Of a stretch of DNA of 48,193 nt, positions 30,353 to 38,365 are shown piece by piece. The stretch's first letter is position 1. Every line of letters begins with the position of its first letter. The notes below the pieces were generated by a model that was not told the origin of the DNA, did no database searches, and saw only the letters and a list, made by a program, of their open reading frames with translations. This stretch comes from Pseudonocardia lacus (lineage in GTDB: Bacteria > Actinomycetota > Actinomycetes > Mycobacteriales > Pseudonocardiaceae), in the NCBI RefSeq assembly GCF_018531445.1, contig NZ_JAHDTH010000036.1, positions 1 through 48,193 of the forward strand. Direction: 5' to 3'. Made by a program: the position numbers and the translations under genes.

Positions 30353-31858
30353 ATGTGGATGGGTGTGCTGGTGGGGACGCGGGAGCGGGCGGGGGTCGTC
30401 GCGGCGTTGCCGGCGGTGGCGTGGCGGTCGGTGGCGGTCGTGCTGGCGGTGCAGGCGGTCGTGCTCACGGCGTCGTCGGGGCGCTACGGCTTCCACCGCG
30501 ACGAGCTGTACTTCCTGGCCGCGGGCCGGCGCCTGGACTGGGGCTACGTCGACCAGCCCCCGCTCACCCCGGCGCTGGCCCGGCTGGCCACCGACCTGCT
30601 CGGGGCGACGCCGACCGGGCTGCGGGTCGTCGCGACGCTGTGCGGCATGGCGACGGCGCTGCTGGTCGCGCTCCTCGCCCGCGAGCTCGGCGGGGGTCGC
30701 GGGGCGCAGGTGCTCGCCGCGGCGGGCACGGCGCTGGGCACGTTCGTGCTGGTCGTGACCCACATGCTGTCGACGACCTCGGTCGACCTGGTGATCTGGA
30801 CGGCGCTGGCGCTGGTGCTGCTGCGGCTCACCCGCACCGGCGACGGGCGGTGGTGGGTGCCGGCCGGTCTGCTGGCCGGTGTCGGGCTGCAGAACAAGTG
30901 GCTGGTGCTGCTGCTGTGCGCGGGCTGGGCGGTGGCGCTGCTGGCCGTCGGGCCGCGCCGGGTGCTGCGCAGCGGTTGGCCGGCCGTCGGCGTGGTCGTC
31001 GCGCTCGCGGTGGCCGCGCCGTCGCTGCTGTGGCAGGCGGCGAACGGCTGGCCGCAGCTCGGCCTGGCCTCCGGGATCAGCGGGTCCGACGGCGCGGAGA
31101 ACCGGGTCCTGCTGGTGCCGATGCAGATCGCCTACCTGTCGCCGGTGCTCGTGCCCACGCTGGTGGCGGGGGTGCGGCGGGTGTGGCGCGAGCCGGGGCT
31201 GCGCTGGGCGCGGGCGGCGGTGCTGGTGTACCCGCTCGTCGCCGCGGTGGCGCTGGTCGTTGGCGGCAAGCCGTACTACGTGGTGCCGCCGGCGTTAGTG
31301 CTGCTCGCGGCGGGCGCGGAGCCCACCGTGCGGTGGCTGGCCGGGAGCGCGTCGCGCCGGGCGTGGGCGGCGGTGGCCGCGACGGTCGGGGTGGTGGTGT
31401 CGGCGTTCATCGGGCTGCCGGTGCTCCCGCCCGCGCAGTTCGGGCCGGTGCTGGCGGTGAACAAGGAGGCGGGGGAGCAGGTCGGCTGGCCGGAGCTGGC
31501 CGACACCGTCGCCGCCGCGTGGGCCGCCCTGCCACCCGGCGAGCGCACCTCCGCCGTCGTCTTCACCAGCAACTACGGGCAGGCCGGCGCCCTCGACCAC
31601 TACGGCCCCGAGCACGGGCTGCCGCCTGCGCACTCCGGGCACATGTCCTACGCCGACTGGGGCCCGCCGCCGGAGACCGCGACCGGCCCGGTGCTCGTGG
31701 TCGGCGAGGCCGCGGCCCGCTTCACCGGCTGCGCGCCGATCGCGACGCACCGCAGCCCGGACGGCGCCGACAACGACGAGGACGGCACCGTCGTCTCCCG
31801 CTGCGCGGCCCCGCCGTCCTGGGCGGCGGCCTGGCCGGGCCTGCGCCACGGCTACTGA
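30353..31858 (+). CDS. GT39-type (ArnT/PMT-like) polyprenyl-sugar glycosyltransferase
   Basis: A 501-residue membrane protein with about 11-12 helices. The first extracytoplasmic loop carries FHRDELYFLAAGRRLDWGYVDQPPLTP (about 47-73), with the catalytic D50/E51 pair of the PMT_2 superfamily that transfers a sugar from a polyprenyl-phosphate donor to lipid, protein or wall polymer. A C-terminal soluble segment (about 385-500) contains VFTSNYGQAGALDHYGPEHGLPP, a pattern common in this family in actinomycetes. Acceptor unknown. Its last seven bases overlap the convergent MarR gene. Confidence 0.83.
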   Translation: MWMGVLVGTRERAGVVAALPAVAWRSVAVVLAVQAVVLTASSGRYGFHRDELYFLAAGRRLDWGYVDQPPLTPALARLATDLLGATPTGLRVVATLCGMATALLVALLARELGGGRGAQVLAAAGTALGTFVLVVTHMLSTTSVDLVIWTALALVLLRLTRTGDGRWWVPAGLLAGVGLQNKWLVLLLCAGWAVALLAVGPRRVLRSGWPAVGVVVALAVAAPSLLWQAANGWPQLGLASGISGSDGAENRVLLVPMQIAYLSPVLVPTLVAGVRRVWREPGLRWARAAVLVYPLVAAVALVVGGKPYYVVPPALVLLAAGAEPTVRWLAGSASRRAWAAVAATVGVVVSAFIGLPVLPPAQFGPVLAVNKEAGEQVGWPELADTVAAAWAALPPGERTSAVVFTSNYGQAGALDHYGPEHGLPPAHSGHMSYADWGPPPETATGPVLVVGEAAARFTGCAPIATHRSPDGADNDEDGTVVSRCAAPPSWAAAWPGLRHGY

Positions 31859-32298
31859 CCGGGCAGCTCCTCGGCGAGCCTGCGCAGGTGGCGGGCGAAA
31901 TCGGCGGCGTCGGCGGCCGGCCAGTGCGCCGTCAGCTCGCCGAACACACGCTCCTGCCAGGCCAGTGCGCCGTCGAGCAGCTCACGACCGGCCGGGGTGA
32001 CGGTCAGGACGGCCCGACGCGCGTCGTCGGCGGCCGCGCCGCGGACCAGGTAGCCGTGGGCGACGGCGTCGGCGACGAACCGGCTCGCCCCCGACCGGTC
32101 GATCCCCAGCTGATGGGCCACGTCGGCCACCGACGCCTGGTCGCCCGGGGTGGCGGCGACGGCCTCCAGCACCTGGATGTCCTGCAGCCTGCGCTCCTCG
32201 CCGGTCAGCTCCGCGGAGACGCGCAGCGGCCCGCGCCGCGACCAGAAGCGCACGAGGCGGAACAGCGCGGGCCCCCCGCCGTGCCGGTCGTCGGTCAT
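31852..32298 (-). CDS. MarR-family transcriptional regulator
   Basis: A 148-residue dimeric winged-helix repressor: EERRLQDIQVLEAVAATPGDQASVADVAHQLGIDRSGASRFVADAVAHGYLVR (about 32-84) with wing DDARRAVLTVTPAGREL. The N-terminus includes ALFRLVRFWSRRG, typical of MarR regulators next to efflux pumps. It is divergent from the MFS gene at 32345 with a symmetric operator that overlaps the pump's promoter, so it probably represses the pump and itself and is released by a small-molecule ligand. Confidence 0.9.
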   Translation of the reverse strand: MTDDRHGGGPALFRLVRFWSRRGPLRVSAELTGEERRLQDIQVLEAVAATPGDQASVADVAHQLGIDRSGASRFVADAVAHGYLVRGAAADDARRAVLTVTPAGRELLDGALAWQERVFGELTAHWPAADAADFARHLRRLAEELPGQ

Positions 32299-32308
32299 CG
32301 ACCCTCCC

Positions 32309-32344
32309 TTGTGCGTGCGATTCGCACACAATAACGTGTGCGAA
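32309..32344 (+). promoter_or_regulatory. Leaderless promoter and MarR operator of the MFS gene
   Basis: TTGTGC (32309-32314), 17 bases, TAACGT (32332-32337), then seven bases to the ATG at 32345, giving a transcript starting at the start codon. TTCGCACAC (32321-32329) and GTGTGCGAA (32336-32344) are exact reverse complements with a 6-base spacer, covering the -10 and the transcription start, as expected for a MarR operator. Confidence 0.72.
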
Positions 32345-33718
32345 ATGCACGCATCTGTCGGGGCCGTGCCCCGCCGCGCGACCGAGGCGGCCTTCGCGGC
32401 GCTGCTGCTCGGCATGCTCATGGCCCAACTCGACGGCAACATCGTCGTCGCCGCCCTGCCGGCGGTCGGCGCCGACCTCCGCGACCCGGACGCGATCGCC
32501 GGGGTGACGGCCGCCTACCTGCTGACCGTCACCGCCGCCACCCCCGTCCACGGCCGGCTCGGCGACCTGTTCGGCCGCCGGGCGGCGTTCGCCGCGTCGG
32601 TGCTGGTGTTCGCGGTCGGCTCGGCGCTGTGCGCCCTCGCGCCCTCGCTCGGCGCACTGGTCGCGGCCAGGGCGCTGCAGGGTGTCGGCGGCGGCGGGCT
32701 GGTCGTCTCGGCCGTCACCGCGCTCGGCGAGATGTTCGACCGGGCCGAGCGGGTGCGCCGCCAGGTCTGGGTGACCGCGGCCTTCGGCGTGTCGGCGCTG
32801 GCCGGCCCACCGGTCGGCGCGCTGCTGGCCGCCGGACCCGGCTGGCGCTGGGCGTTCGTGATCAACCCGCCGCTGTGCGCCCTCGCGCTGGCCCTCGGCC
32901 TGCGCGGCCTGCCGGGCCGTCGGGCCGACGCCGCCGGCGGGTTCGACGTGGCCGGCGCCGTGCTCGTCGTGCTCGGCGGCGGCTGCGTCGTCCTGCTCGG
33001 CTCGTCCGAGGCGTTGGCCACCGGACCCGCCGCGGTGCCGCTCGTGGTGGGCGCGCTGCTGGCCGGCGCGCTCTTCGCCCGCCGGCAGCGCCGCGCCCCG
33101 GCCCCGCTGTTCCCGCCCGCGCTGCTCGCCGCACCCGGCCTGGCTCGCACGATCGCCGTCACCGGCCTCGGCGGGGTGGCGCTGTTCGGCAGCTTCACGT
33201 TCGTCCCCGCCGCGGTCGCCGCCGGCACCGGCCTCGACACCGGCGCCGTCGGCGCGTCGCTCGTCGCGCTGACCGGCGGGCAGCTGGTCATCGGCCTGGT
33301 GTTCGCCGCGCTGGCCCGGCGCTGGTCGCGGATGGTCCCGTGGGGTCGGCTCGGGTTGGCCACCGGGGTGGCCGGCCTGGCCGCGTTGGCCGTCGTGCCG
33401 CGGACGGGCGGCCCCGCCGCGCTGGCCGTCGCGCTCGCCGGGATGGCCCTCACCGGCGCCGCGCTCGGGCTCTGCCTGCAGGCCTACACGCTGCTCGGGC
33501 AGGCCTGCGCGCCCCCGGAGGCGTTCGGCGCCGCGATGGCCGCCCTGACCTTCGCCCGCCAGCTCGGCGGAGCCATCGGCGCGGCCGCACTCGGCTGGCT
33601 GCTGCTCGCCGTCCCCGACCGGACGACGGGCCTGGCCGCCGTGCTCGCCGCGGCCGCCCTCGTCCTGGTCGTCGCGCTACCGCTCGCCCCCCGCCGGGCC
33701 GACGAACCCGCCCACTGA
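32345..33718 (+). CDS. MFS efflux transporter, DHA2 (EmrB/QacA) family
   Basis: A 457-residue proton-coupled drug exporter with about 13-14 membrane helices. LLLGMLMAQLDGNIVVAALPAVGADL (about 19-44) is the family's motif D1 with the conserved Asp; GRLGDLFGRRAAFAASVLVFAVGSALCALAP is motif A; RALQGVGGGGLV is motif B with the conserved Arg, and GVSALAGPPVGALLA is motif C of exporters. Substrates unknown. Divergent from a MarR repressor; its end overlaps the convergent WYL gene by 42 bases. Confidence 0.9.
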   Translation: MHASVGAVPRRATEAAFAALLLGMLMAQLDGNIVVAALPAVGADLRDPDAIAGVTAAYLLTVTAATPVHGRLGDLFGRRAAFAASVLVFAVGSALCALAPSLGALVAARALQGVGGGGLVVSAVTALGEMFDRAERVRRQVWVTAAFGVSALAGPPVGALLAAGPGWRWAFVINPPLCALALALGLRGLPGRRADAAGGFDVAGAVLVVLGGGCVVLLGSSEALATGPAAVPLVVGALLAGALFARRQRRAPAPLFPPALLAAPGLARTIAVTGLGGVALFGSFTFVPAAVAAGTGLDTGAVGASLVALTGGQLVIGLVFAALARRWSRMVPWGRLGLATGVAGLAALAVVPRTGGPAALAVALAGMALTGAALGLCLQAYTLLGQACAPPEAFGAAMAALTFARQLGGAIGAAALGWLLLAVPDRTTGLAAVLAAAALVLVVALPLAPRRADEPAH

Positions 33719-34663
33719 CCCCGCGTAGCGGGCGACCAGCTCCTGGCCGATCCGGGCCAGCTCGGCGGCCAGCGGCGGCGAGTCCTCGACCTCGACCTGG
33801 CCGCCCCACCCGGCCAGCCGCTGGGCGATCATCAGCGGGGTCGGCGCCGACAGCCGCACGCGCACCTGCCCGTCGTCGGCGGGGCCGAGGACCTCGCACT
33901 GGCGGCCGAAGTGGTCGCGTAGGACGTGCAACACCTCGGCGCCGATCAGCACGTCGGCGTCGAAGCCCGCGCGCCGCTGCTCGACCCGATCGACCACCCG
34001 CTCCCACTCGGCGGCCAGGTCGAAGTCGTCCGGGCGGTCGGCGGGCTCGTCGGTGACGGTCGCCCGGACGACGCGGTCGACGCGGAACGTGCGCCGCCCG
34101 GCGTCGGTGCCGGCGACCAGGTACCAGATGTCGTCCTTGTCGACGAGGCCGAGCGGGTCGACGCGGCGGGTGGTCGGTTCCCGGCCGGGTCGCGCGTAGG
34201 CCAGCTCGACGCGCCGCCGCCGGACGACGGCCGACTGCAGCAGCTCGACCAGCTCGGAGCGCTCGCGCCCGTGCTCGCCCCAGCGCGTCGGGTCGACGAC
34301 GACGGCGTCCGCGGCGGCCTCGGCGTCGGCGCGGAAGGTGTCGGGCAGGGCGCGCACGAGCTTGCGCAGCGCCGACCGCGCGGGGGCGCCCGCGTTGCCG
34401 GTGGTGGGTCCGAGCAGCAGGAACAGCGCCTGCGCCTCGCCGGCGGTGAGCCCGGTGAGGTCGGTGCGCGCGCCGCCGATCAGCTGCCAGCCCCCGCCCC
34501 GGCCGGGTTGCGGGTAGACCGGCACCCCGGCGGCCGAGAGCGCCTCCAGGTCGCGGCGGGCGGTCGCGACCGACACCTCCAACTCGGCGGCCAGCTCGGC
34601 GGCGGTCACCCGGCCGCGGGCCTGCATCAGCAGGAGGGCGGCCACGAGGCGGTCTGCGCGCAT
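33677..34663 (-). CDS. WYL-domain transcriptional regulator (YafY type)
   Basis: A 328-residue regulator with an N-terminal winged helix (RLVAALLLMQARGRVTAAELAAELEVSVATARRDLEALSAAGV at 4-46), a WYL domain near 145-215 (GLVDKDDIWYLVAGTDAGRRTFRVDRV) and a WCX C-terminus. The ATG at 34663 (MRADRLVAAL) is the family-typical start; ATG 34693 is possible but would place the start codon inside the operator. Divergent from the VOC gene at 34757, its likely target. Convergent overlap of 42 bases with the MFS gene. Confidence 0.88.
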   Translation of the reverse strand: MRADRLVAALLLMQARGRVTAAELAAELEVSVATARRDLEALSAAGVPVYPQPGRGGGWQLIGGARTDLTGLTAGEAQALFLLLGPTTGNAGAPARSALRKLVRALPDTFRADAEAAADAVVVDPTRWGEHGRERSELVELLQSAVVRRRRVELAYARPGREPTTRRVDPLGLVDKDDIWYLVAGTDAGRRTFRVDRVVRATVTDEPADRPDDFDLAAEWERVVDRVEQRRAGFDADVLIGAEVLHVLRDHFGRQCEVLGPADDGQVRVRLSAPTPLMIAQRLAGWGGQVEVEDSPPLAAELARIGQELVARYAGSVGGFVGPAGGER

Positions 34664-34683
34664 ATCGCCGATTCTGCCCGGAA

Positions 34684-34706
34684 AAGTGCTCATTCGATGA
34701 GCACTT
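34684..34706. promoter_or_regulatory. Perfect 10-bp inverted repeat, operator of the WYL/VOC pair
   Basis: AAGTGCTCAT (34684-34693) and ATGAGCACTT (34697-34706) are exact reverse complements around TCG, in the divergent region between the WYL regulator and the VOC gene. It lies 21 bases upstream of the preferred regulator start. Confidence 0.72.
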
Positions 34707-34756
34707 CACCTCGGCATGATGGCTCCAACAGCGAATCGACCGGAAGGGCAACACCG

Positions 34757-35176
34757 ATGCTGCGAGGACTCGCGACCGTCAACTTCTACGCCGACGACGT
34801 CACCGAGGCGGCCCGCTGGTACGCCGACCTGCTCGGCGTCGAGCCGTACTACTCGGTGCCCGGCCCCGACGGGAAGCCGGCCTACGTCGAGTTCCGGCTG
34901 GGCGACTACCAGCACGAGCTGGGCTTCATCGACCGCCGCTTCGCCCCGCCCGGGGCGGGGAACCCGGCCGGCGGCGCGCTCGCCAATTGGCACGTCGACG
35001 ACATCGAGGCCGCCTTCGCCCGGCTGCTCGAACTCGGCGCCACCGAGTACGAGCCGGTCACCAAGCGCAGCGCGAGCTTCGTGACGGCCTCGGTCGTCGA
35101 CCCGTTCGGCAACGTCCTGGGGATCATGTACAACCCGCACTACCTGGAGATCCTGGACAAGACCGGGCCGGCCTAG
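34757..35176 (+). CDS. VOC-family protein, probable target of the WYL regulator
   Basis: A 139-residue VOC protein: TVNFYADDVTEAARWYADLLGVEPYY at 8-33, HELGFIDRRFAPPG, the second module ALANWHVDDIEAAFARLLELGATEYEP and the end VVDPFGNVLGIMYNPHY. His in NWHVDD and in QHELGF could be metal ligands; the terminal Glu is replaced (GIMYNPHY). The ATG at 34757 has the ribosome site GGAAGGG. WYL-VOC pairs are common in actinomycetes and usually form a ligand-responsive unit; substrate unknown. Confidence 0.85.
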   Translation: MLRGLATVNFYADDVTEAARWYADLLGVEPYYSVPGPDGKPAYVEFRLGDYQHELGFIDRRFAPPGAGNPAGGALANWHVDDIEAAFARLLELGATEYEPVTKRSASFVTASVVDPFGNVLGIMYNPHYLEILDKTGPA

Positions 35177-35180
35177 CGGA

Positions 35181-35810
35181 TCACCGGTCCAGGCGCAGGA
35201 CCATCGAGCGCAGGCCGGTCGCGATCCAGGACTCGTAGTCCGCCAACGACCAGCCGCGCTGGGTGAGCAGCAGCCAGACGTCGGGCGAGTTGAGCGTCCA
35301 GATGACGTCGCGGGCGTGCTGGGAGTCCAGCCCGGGCCGCAGCCAGCCGCGGTCGGCCCACAGCCGGGCGACCAGGTCGGCGCCCTTCAGGCGCTCCGCG
35401 TCGACGGCGGCGACGAAGGCGTCGAGGTCGGGGTCGCCGCCCCGGGCGCCGGCCACGATCCGCATGAGGCCGCCGGCCCGGGCGGTGAGCCCGCGGCACA
35501 GCGCCGCGTACGCGGCGACGGCCTCCGCGGGGCTGTCGGCGTCGCGGACGGCGACGGCCTCGGGTCGGGCGCTGACCGGTGCGGCCTCCTCGTCGCCGGC
35601 CATCGCCACGTCGTAGACGTCCTTGAGCAGCCGGGCCTTGTTCCCGAACCGCTTGTAGACCGTCTCCTGGGACACCCCGGCCGTCCGGGCGATCCCGCGG
35701 ATGGTGGTGGCGGCGTAGCCGCGCGCGAGGAAGGCGTCGCGGGCGGCGGCCAGGACCTTGGTCCGGGTCGCCGCGGCGGCGGCCGCGCGGGTGCTGTTGT
35801 CGTAGGTCAT
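35181..35810 (-). CDS. TetR-family transcriptional regulator
   Basis: A 209-residue TetR repressor with the helix-turn-helix ARDAFLARGYAATTIRGIARTAGVSQETVYKRFGNKARLLKDVYDVAMAGD (about 23-73) and a helical ligand domain. ATG at 35810 (MTYDNSTR) fits family length; the upstream extension is not coding-like. Two near-identical palindromes lie between it and the divergent SnoaL-like gene at 35894, so it probably controls both. Ends four bases after the VOC stop. Confidence 0.9.
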   Translation of the reverse strand: MTYDNSTRAAAAAATRTKVLAAARDAFLARGYAATTIRGIARTAGVSQETVYKRFGNKARLLKDVYDVAMAGDEEAAPVSARPEAVAVRDADSPAEAVAAYAALCRGLTARAGGLMRIVAGARGGDPDLDAFVAAVDAERLKGADLVARLWADRGWLRPGLDSQHARDVIWTLNSPDVWLLLTQRGWSLADYESWIATGLRSMVLRLDR

Positions 35811-35837
35811 CGGGCTCCAGGGCTTGCGGGGAATTTC

Positions 35838-35878
35838 GATACAGCTTACTGTATCAACTCGATACAGCAAGCTGTACC
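35838..35878. promoter_or_regulatory. Two tandem TetR operators
   Basis: GATACAG-CTTA-CTGTATC (35838-35855) is a perfect palindrome. GATACAG-CAAG-CTGTACC (35861-35878) is the same box with one arm base changed. Their centres are 23 bp apart, about two helical turns, between the divergent TetR and SnoaL-like genes. Confidence 0.82.
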
Positions 35879-35893
35879 GAACTGGAGGACGGC

Positions 35894-36430
35894 ATGACGA
35901 CCACCACCGACCGCACCGCGATGGCCGACACGGCCACCCGCTTCATCCGCCTGATGGTCGACGGCACCCTCGACGACTTCCGCCGGGTCGTGCACCCCGA
36001 CGCGATCAACCGGGAGGCCTCCTCGGAGCCGCCGAACTGCCGGGGCCGCGGCCCGCGGGCCTTCTGGGGCACCGCCCAGTGGCTGCGCTCGGCGTTCCGC
36101 GACATGGCGTTCCCGGTCACCACCGTCGTGGTCGAGGGCGACCTGGCCGTCACCCACGGCACGATGACCGGCCGGCACACCGGCGACATGGTCATCTGGA
36201 CGCCGCAGGCGACGGTGGAGCGCGCGTTCGCGCCCACCGGCAAGCGCTTCGAGGTGCACCAGGCGCACTTCCTGGGCTTCCGCGACGGCATGGTCGTCGA
36301 GCACTGGGCCGTGCGCGACGACCAGTCGCTGGCGCTGCAGCTCGGCTGGGTCCCGCCGAGCCCCGCCTACCTGCTGCGCTGCAGCCTCGCCACCCGGCGC
36401 GCGCGCAAGGCGGCGGGGACGGCTACCTGA
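35894..36430 (+). CDS. SnoaL-like (NTF2-fold) ester-cyclase family protein
   Basis: A 178-residue protein with the SnoaL/ester-cyclase pattern: FIRLMVDGTLDDFRRVVHPDAINREA at 18-43, FWGTAQWLRSAFRDMAFPVTTVVVEGDLAVTHGTMTGRHTGD, and FLGFRDGMVVEHWAVRDD. SnoaL proteins of polyketide pathways close rings by aldol chemistry, while many stand-alone relatives are dehydratases or hydrolases. The conserved histidine of HTGD and Asp of RDD are present. Divergent from its TetR. Its end overlaps the convergent BVMO gene by eight bases; a role in the same ketone-handling pathway is possible. Confidence 0.82.
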   Translation: MTTTTDRTAMADTATRFIRLMVDGTLDDFRRVVHPDAINREASSEPPNCRGRGPRAFWGTAQWLRSAFRDMAFPVTTVVVEGDLAVTHGTMTGRHTGDMVIWTPQATVERAFAPTGKRFEVHQAHFLGFRDGMVVEHWAVRDDQSLALQLGWVPPSPAYLLRCSLATRRARKAAGTAT

Positions 36431-38273
36431 ACACCAGGCCGTCGAACGTCCCCGACCGCCGCCACCTCTCGATGTGGGAGAAGTACGCGGCGGGGCCCTG
36501 CGGGTGGCCGACGTTGAGCCGGGCGCGCGGGCCGGGGTCCTGGCCCTCGTTGTTGTAGTAGCCCGGCGTGCAGTCCAGCGCGCCCGCCATCATCCGGCCC
36601 GGCCCGGTGAGCAGCAGTTCGACCCAGGCGTTCTCGGCCTCCTCGGTGCTCTCCACCTCGGTGGCGCCCACCTCCAGCGCGTGGGCGATCACCGCGGCCA
36701 CGGTGCGGCCGTGGTCGGTGAGGTTGCTGGGCACGTTGGAGATCAGGTTGGCGGCCTGGGTGGGCTGCACGACGAACATGTTGGGGAAGCCGTGCACGTG
36801 CAGGCCGTGCAGCGTGCGCATGCCGTCGGCCCAGTAGTCGGAGATCCGCACGCCACCGCGGCCGGTGACCTCGTAGCCGGCGCGGCGGGTCCACTCGGTG
36901 CCCACCTCGAACCCGGACGCGTAGATGATCAGGTCGACCTCGTGCTCGACGCCGGCCGCGACCACGCCCCGTTCGGTGATCCGCTCGACGCCCCGGCCGT
37001 CGGTGTCGACGAGCCGCACGCCGGGTTCGTTGAAGGCCTGCAGGTACTCGTCGTGGAAGCAGGGCCGCTTGCACAGCTGGCGGTACCAGGCCTTGAGGCG
37101 GGCCGCGGTCGCCGGGTCGGCGACGATCGCGTCGACCCTGGCCCGGATCTGCTCCATCTTCTCGAAGTCGGCGTCCTCGAACGCGGTCAGCATCGCCAGC
37201 GGCGTGCGCTCCTCGCGGGGCAGGGACGCGAACTTCGAGCGCATCCGCCGGGAGATCTCGGTCCAGCCGTCCATCACCAGGTCGACGTCGGCGGTGCCGC
37301 CGGCCTGGTTCAGCGTGAAGTTGTCCAGCCAGCGCTGCTGCCAGCCGGGCGTGGCGATCCCGGCGAACCACTCCGGGTCGATCGGCCCGTTGTCGCGCAC
37401 GTCGATCGACGACGGCGTGCGCTGGAAGACGAGCAGCTCGCGGCAGGCCCGGGCCAGGTGCGGCACGGCCTGCACGGCCGTCGCCCCGGTGCCGATGATC
37501 GCCACCCGCTTGTCGGCCAGCCGGTCCATCGGCGTGCCGCGGTGGTCGCCGCCGGTGTAGTCGTAGTCCCAGCGGCTGGTGTGGAACGAGTGGCCGGCGA
37601 AGTCGGCGATGCCCGGGATGCCGGGCAGCTTGGCCACGTGCAGCGGCCCGATGCCCATCGCCACGAACTGCGCGGTGAACCGGTCGCCCCGGTTGGTGCC
37701 GACGACCCAGCGGGACGCGTCGTCGTCCCAGGTGAGGTCGGTGACCTCGGTGTGGAAGAGGGCACCGTCGTGCAGCCCGAACCGGTCGGCGATCCGCCCG
37801 CAGTGGTCGAGGATCTCCGGGCCGTGGGCGTACTTCTCCGACGGCATGTGCCCGGTCTCCTCGAGCAGCGGCATGTAGACCATCGACGCGGTGTCGCACT
37901 GGGCGCCGGGGTAGCGGTTCCAGTACCAGGTGCCGCCGAAGCCGCCGCCCTTCTCGACGATCCGGACGTCGGTGACGCGGGCCTCCTTCAGCCGCGCCCC
38001 GGTGACGAGCCCGGCGAAGCCGCCGCCGATGAAGGCGACCGTCACGTGGTCGGTCAGCGGCTCGCGCTCGACGAAGGGCGTGTGCGGATCGTCCAGGTAG
38101 TGCGCGAACGGTCCGTCGGCGAGCCGGACGTACTGGTCGTTCCCGTCGGCGCGCAGTCGCTTGTCGCGCTCCTGGAGGTACCGCCTGCGGATCGCCTCCT
38201 TGTCGATGGCGGTGTCGATGGCGGTGTCGATGGCGGTGCCGTCCGGCCTGGTCGGACCCTCCGTGACGCTCAT
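36423..38273 (-). CDS. Baeyer-Villiger-type flavin monooxygenase
   Basis: A 616-residue FAD/NADPH enzyme that inserts oxygen next to a ketone to give an ester or lactone. FAD motif VAFIGGGFAGLVTGARL is at about 79-95, BVMO fingerprint FxGxxxHxxxW as FAGHSFHTSRW at about 225-235, and NADPH motif IIGTGATAVQAVPHLA follows. GGTWYWNRYPGAQCD and the C-terminal LTDHGRTVAAVIAHALE also match cyclopentadecanone/steroid-type BVMOs (about 600 aa). Start 38273 (MSVTEG) is preferred to 38336, which lies beyond a probable operator. The N-terminal tail contains a TAID triple repeat. Likely controlled by the divergent TetR at 38366. Confidence 0.9.
   Translation of the reverse strand: MSVTEGPTRPDGTAIDTAIDTAIDKEAIRRRYLQERDKRLRADGNDQYVRLADGPFAHYLDDPHTPFVEREPLTDHVTVAFIGGGFAGLVTGARLKEARVTDVRIVEKGGGFGGTWYWNRYPGAQCDTASMVYMPLLEETGHMPSEKYAHGPEILDHCGRIADRFGLHDGALFHTEVTDLTWDDDASRWVVGTNRGDRFTAQFVAMGIGPLHVAKLPGIPGIADFAGHSFHTSRWDYDYTGGDHRGTPMDRLADKRVAIIGTGATAVQAVPHLARACRELLVFQRTPSSIDVRDNGPIDPEWFAGIATPGWQQRWLDNFTLNQAGGTADVDLVMDGWTEISRRMRSKFASLPREERTPLAMLTAFEDADFEKMEQIRARVDAIVADPATAARLKAWYRQLCKRPCFHDEYLQAFNEPGVRLVDTDGRGVERITERGVVAAGVEHEVDLIIYASGFEVGTEWTRRAGYEVTGRGGVRISDYWADGMRTLHGLHVHGFPNMFVVQPTQAANLISNVPSNLTDHGRTVAAVIAHALEVGATEVESTEEAENAWVELLLTGPGRMMAGALDCTPGYYNNEGQDPGPRARLNVGHPQGPAAYFSHIERWRRSGTFDGLVFR
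38202..38237 (-). repeat. Three tandem 12-bp copies in the BVMO N-terminus
   Basis: GTCGATGGCGGT is repeated three times (38202-38213, 38214-38225, 38226-38237), coding TAID-TAID-TAID on the reverse strand ahead of the conserved flavin domain. The copy number is likely to vary between strains without breaking the frame. Confidence 0.85.
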
Positions 38274-38301
38274 GCACGCTCCGCTGGTCGCCCTGTCGCC
38301 T

Positions 38302-38335
38302 CTGATGAGTGCCAGCATGTCACTCATCAGTGACA
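38302..38335. promoter_or_regulatory. Overlapping palindromes between BVMO and TetR
   Basis: CTGATGAGTG (38302-38311) pairs with CACTCATCAG (38321-38330). TGTCACT (38318-38324) pairs with AGTGACA (38329-38335) around CATC, giving the 18-base palindrome TGTCACTCATCAGTGACA. It lies in the divergent promoter region and just upstream of the TetR -10 (TACGAT, 38354-38359), so it is the likely operator. Confidence 0.7.
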
Positions 38336-38365
38336 TCGGACAAGGACCGCCGCTACGATCCCCCG

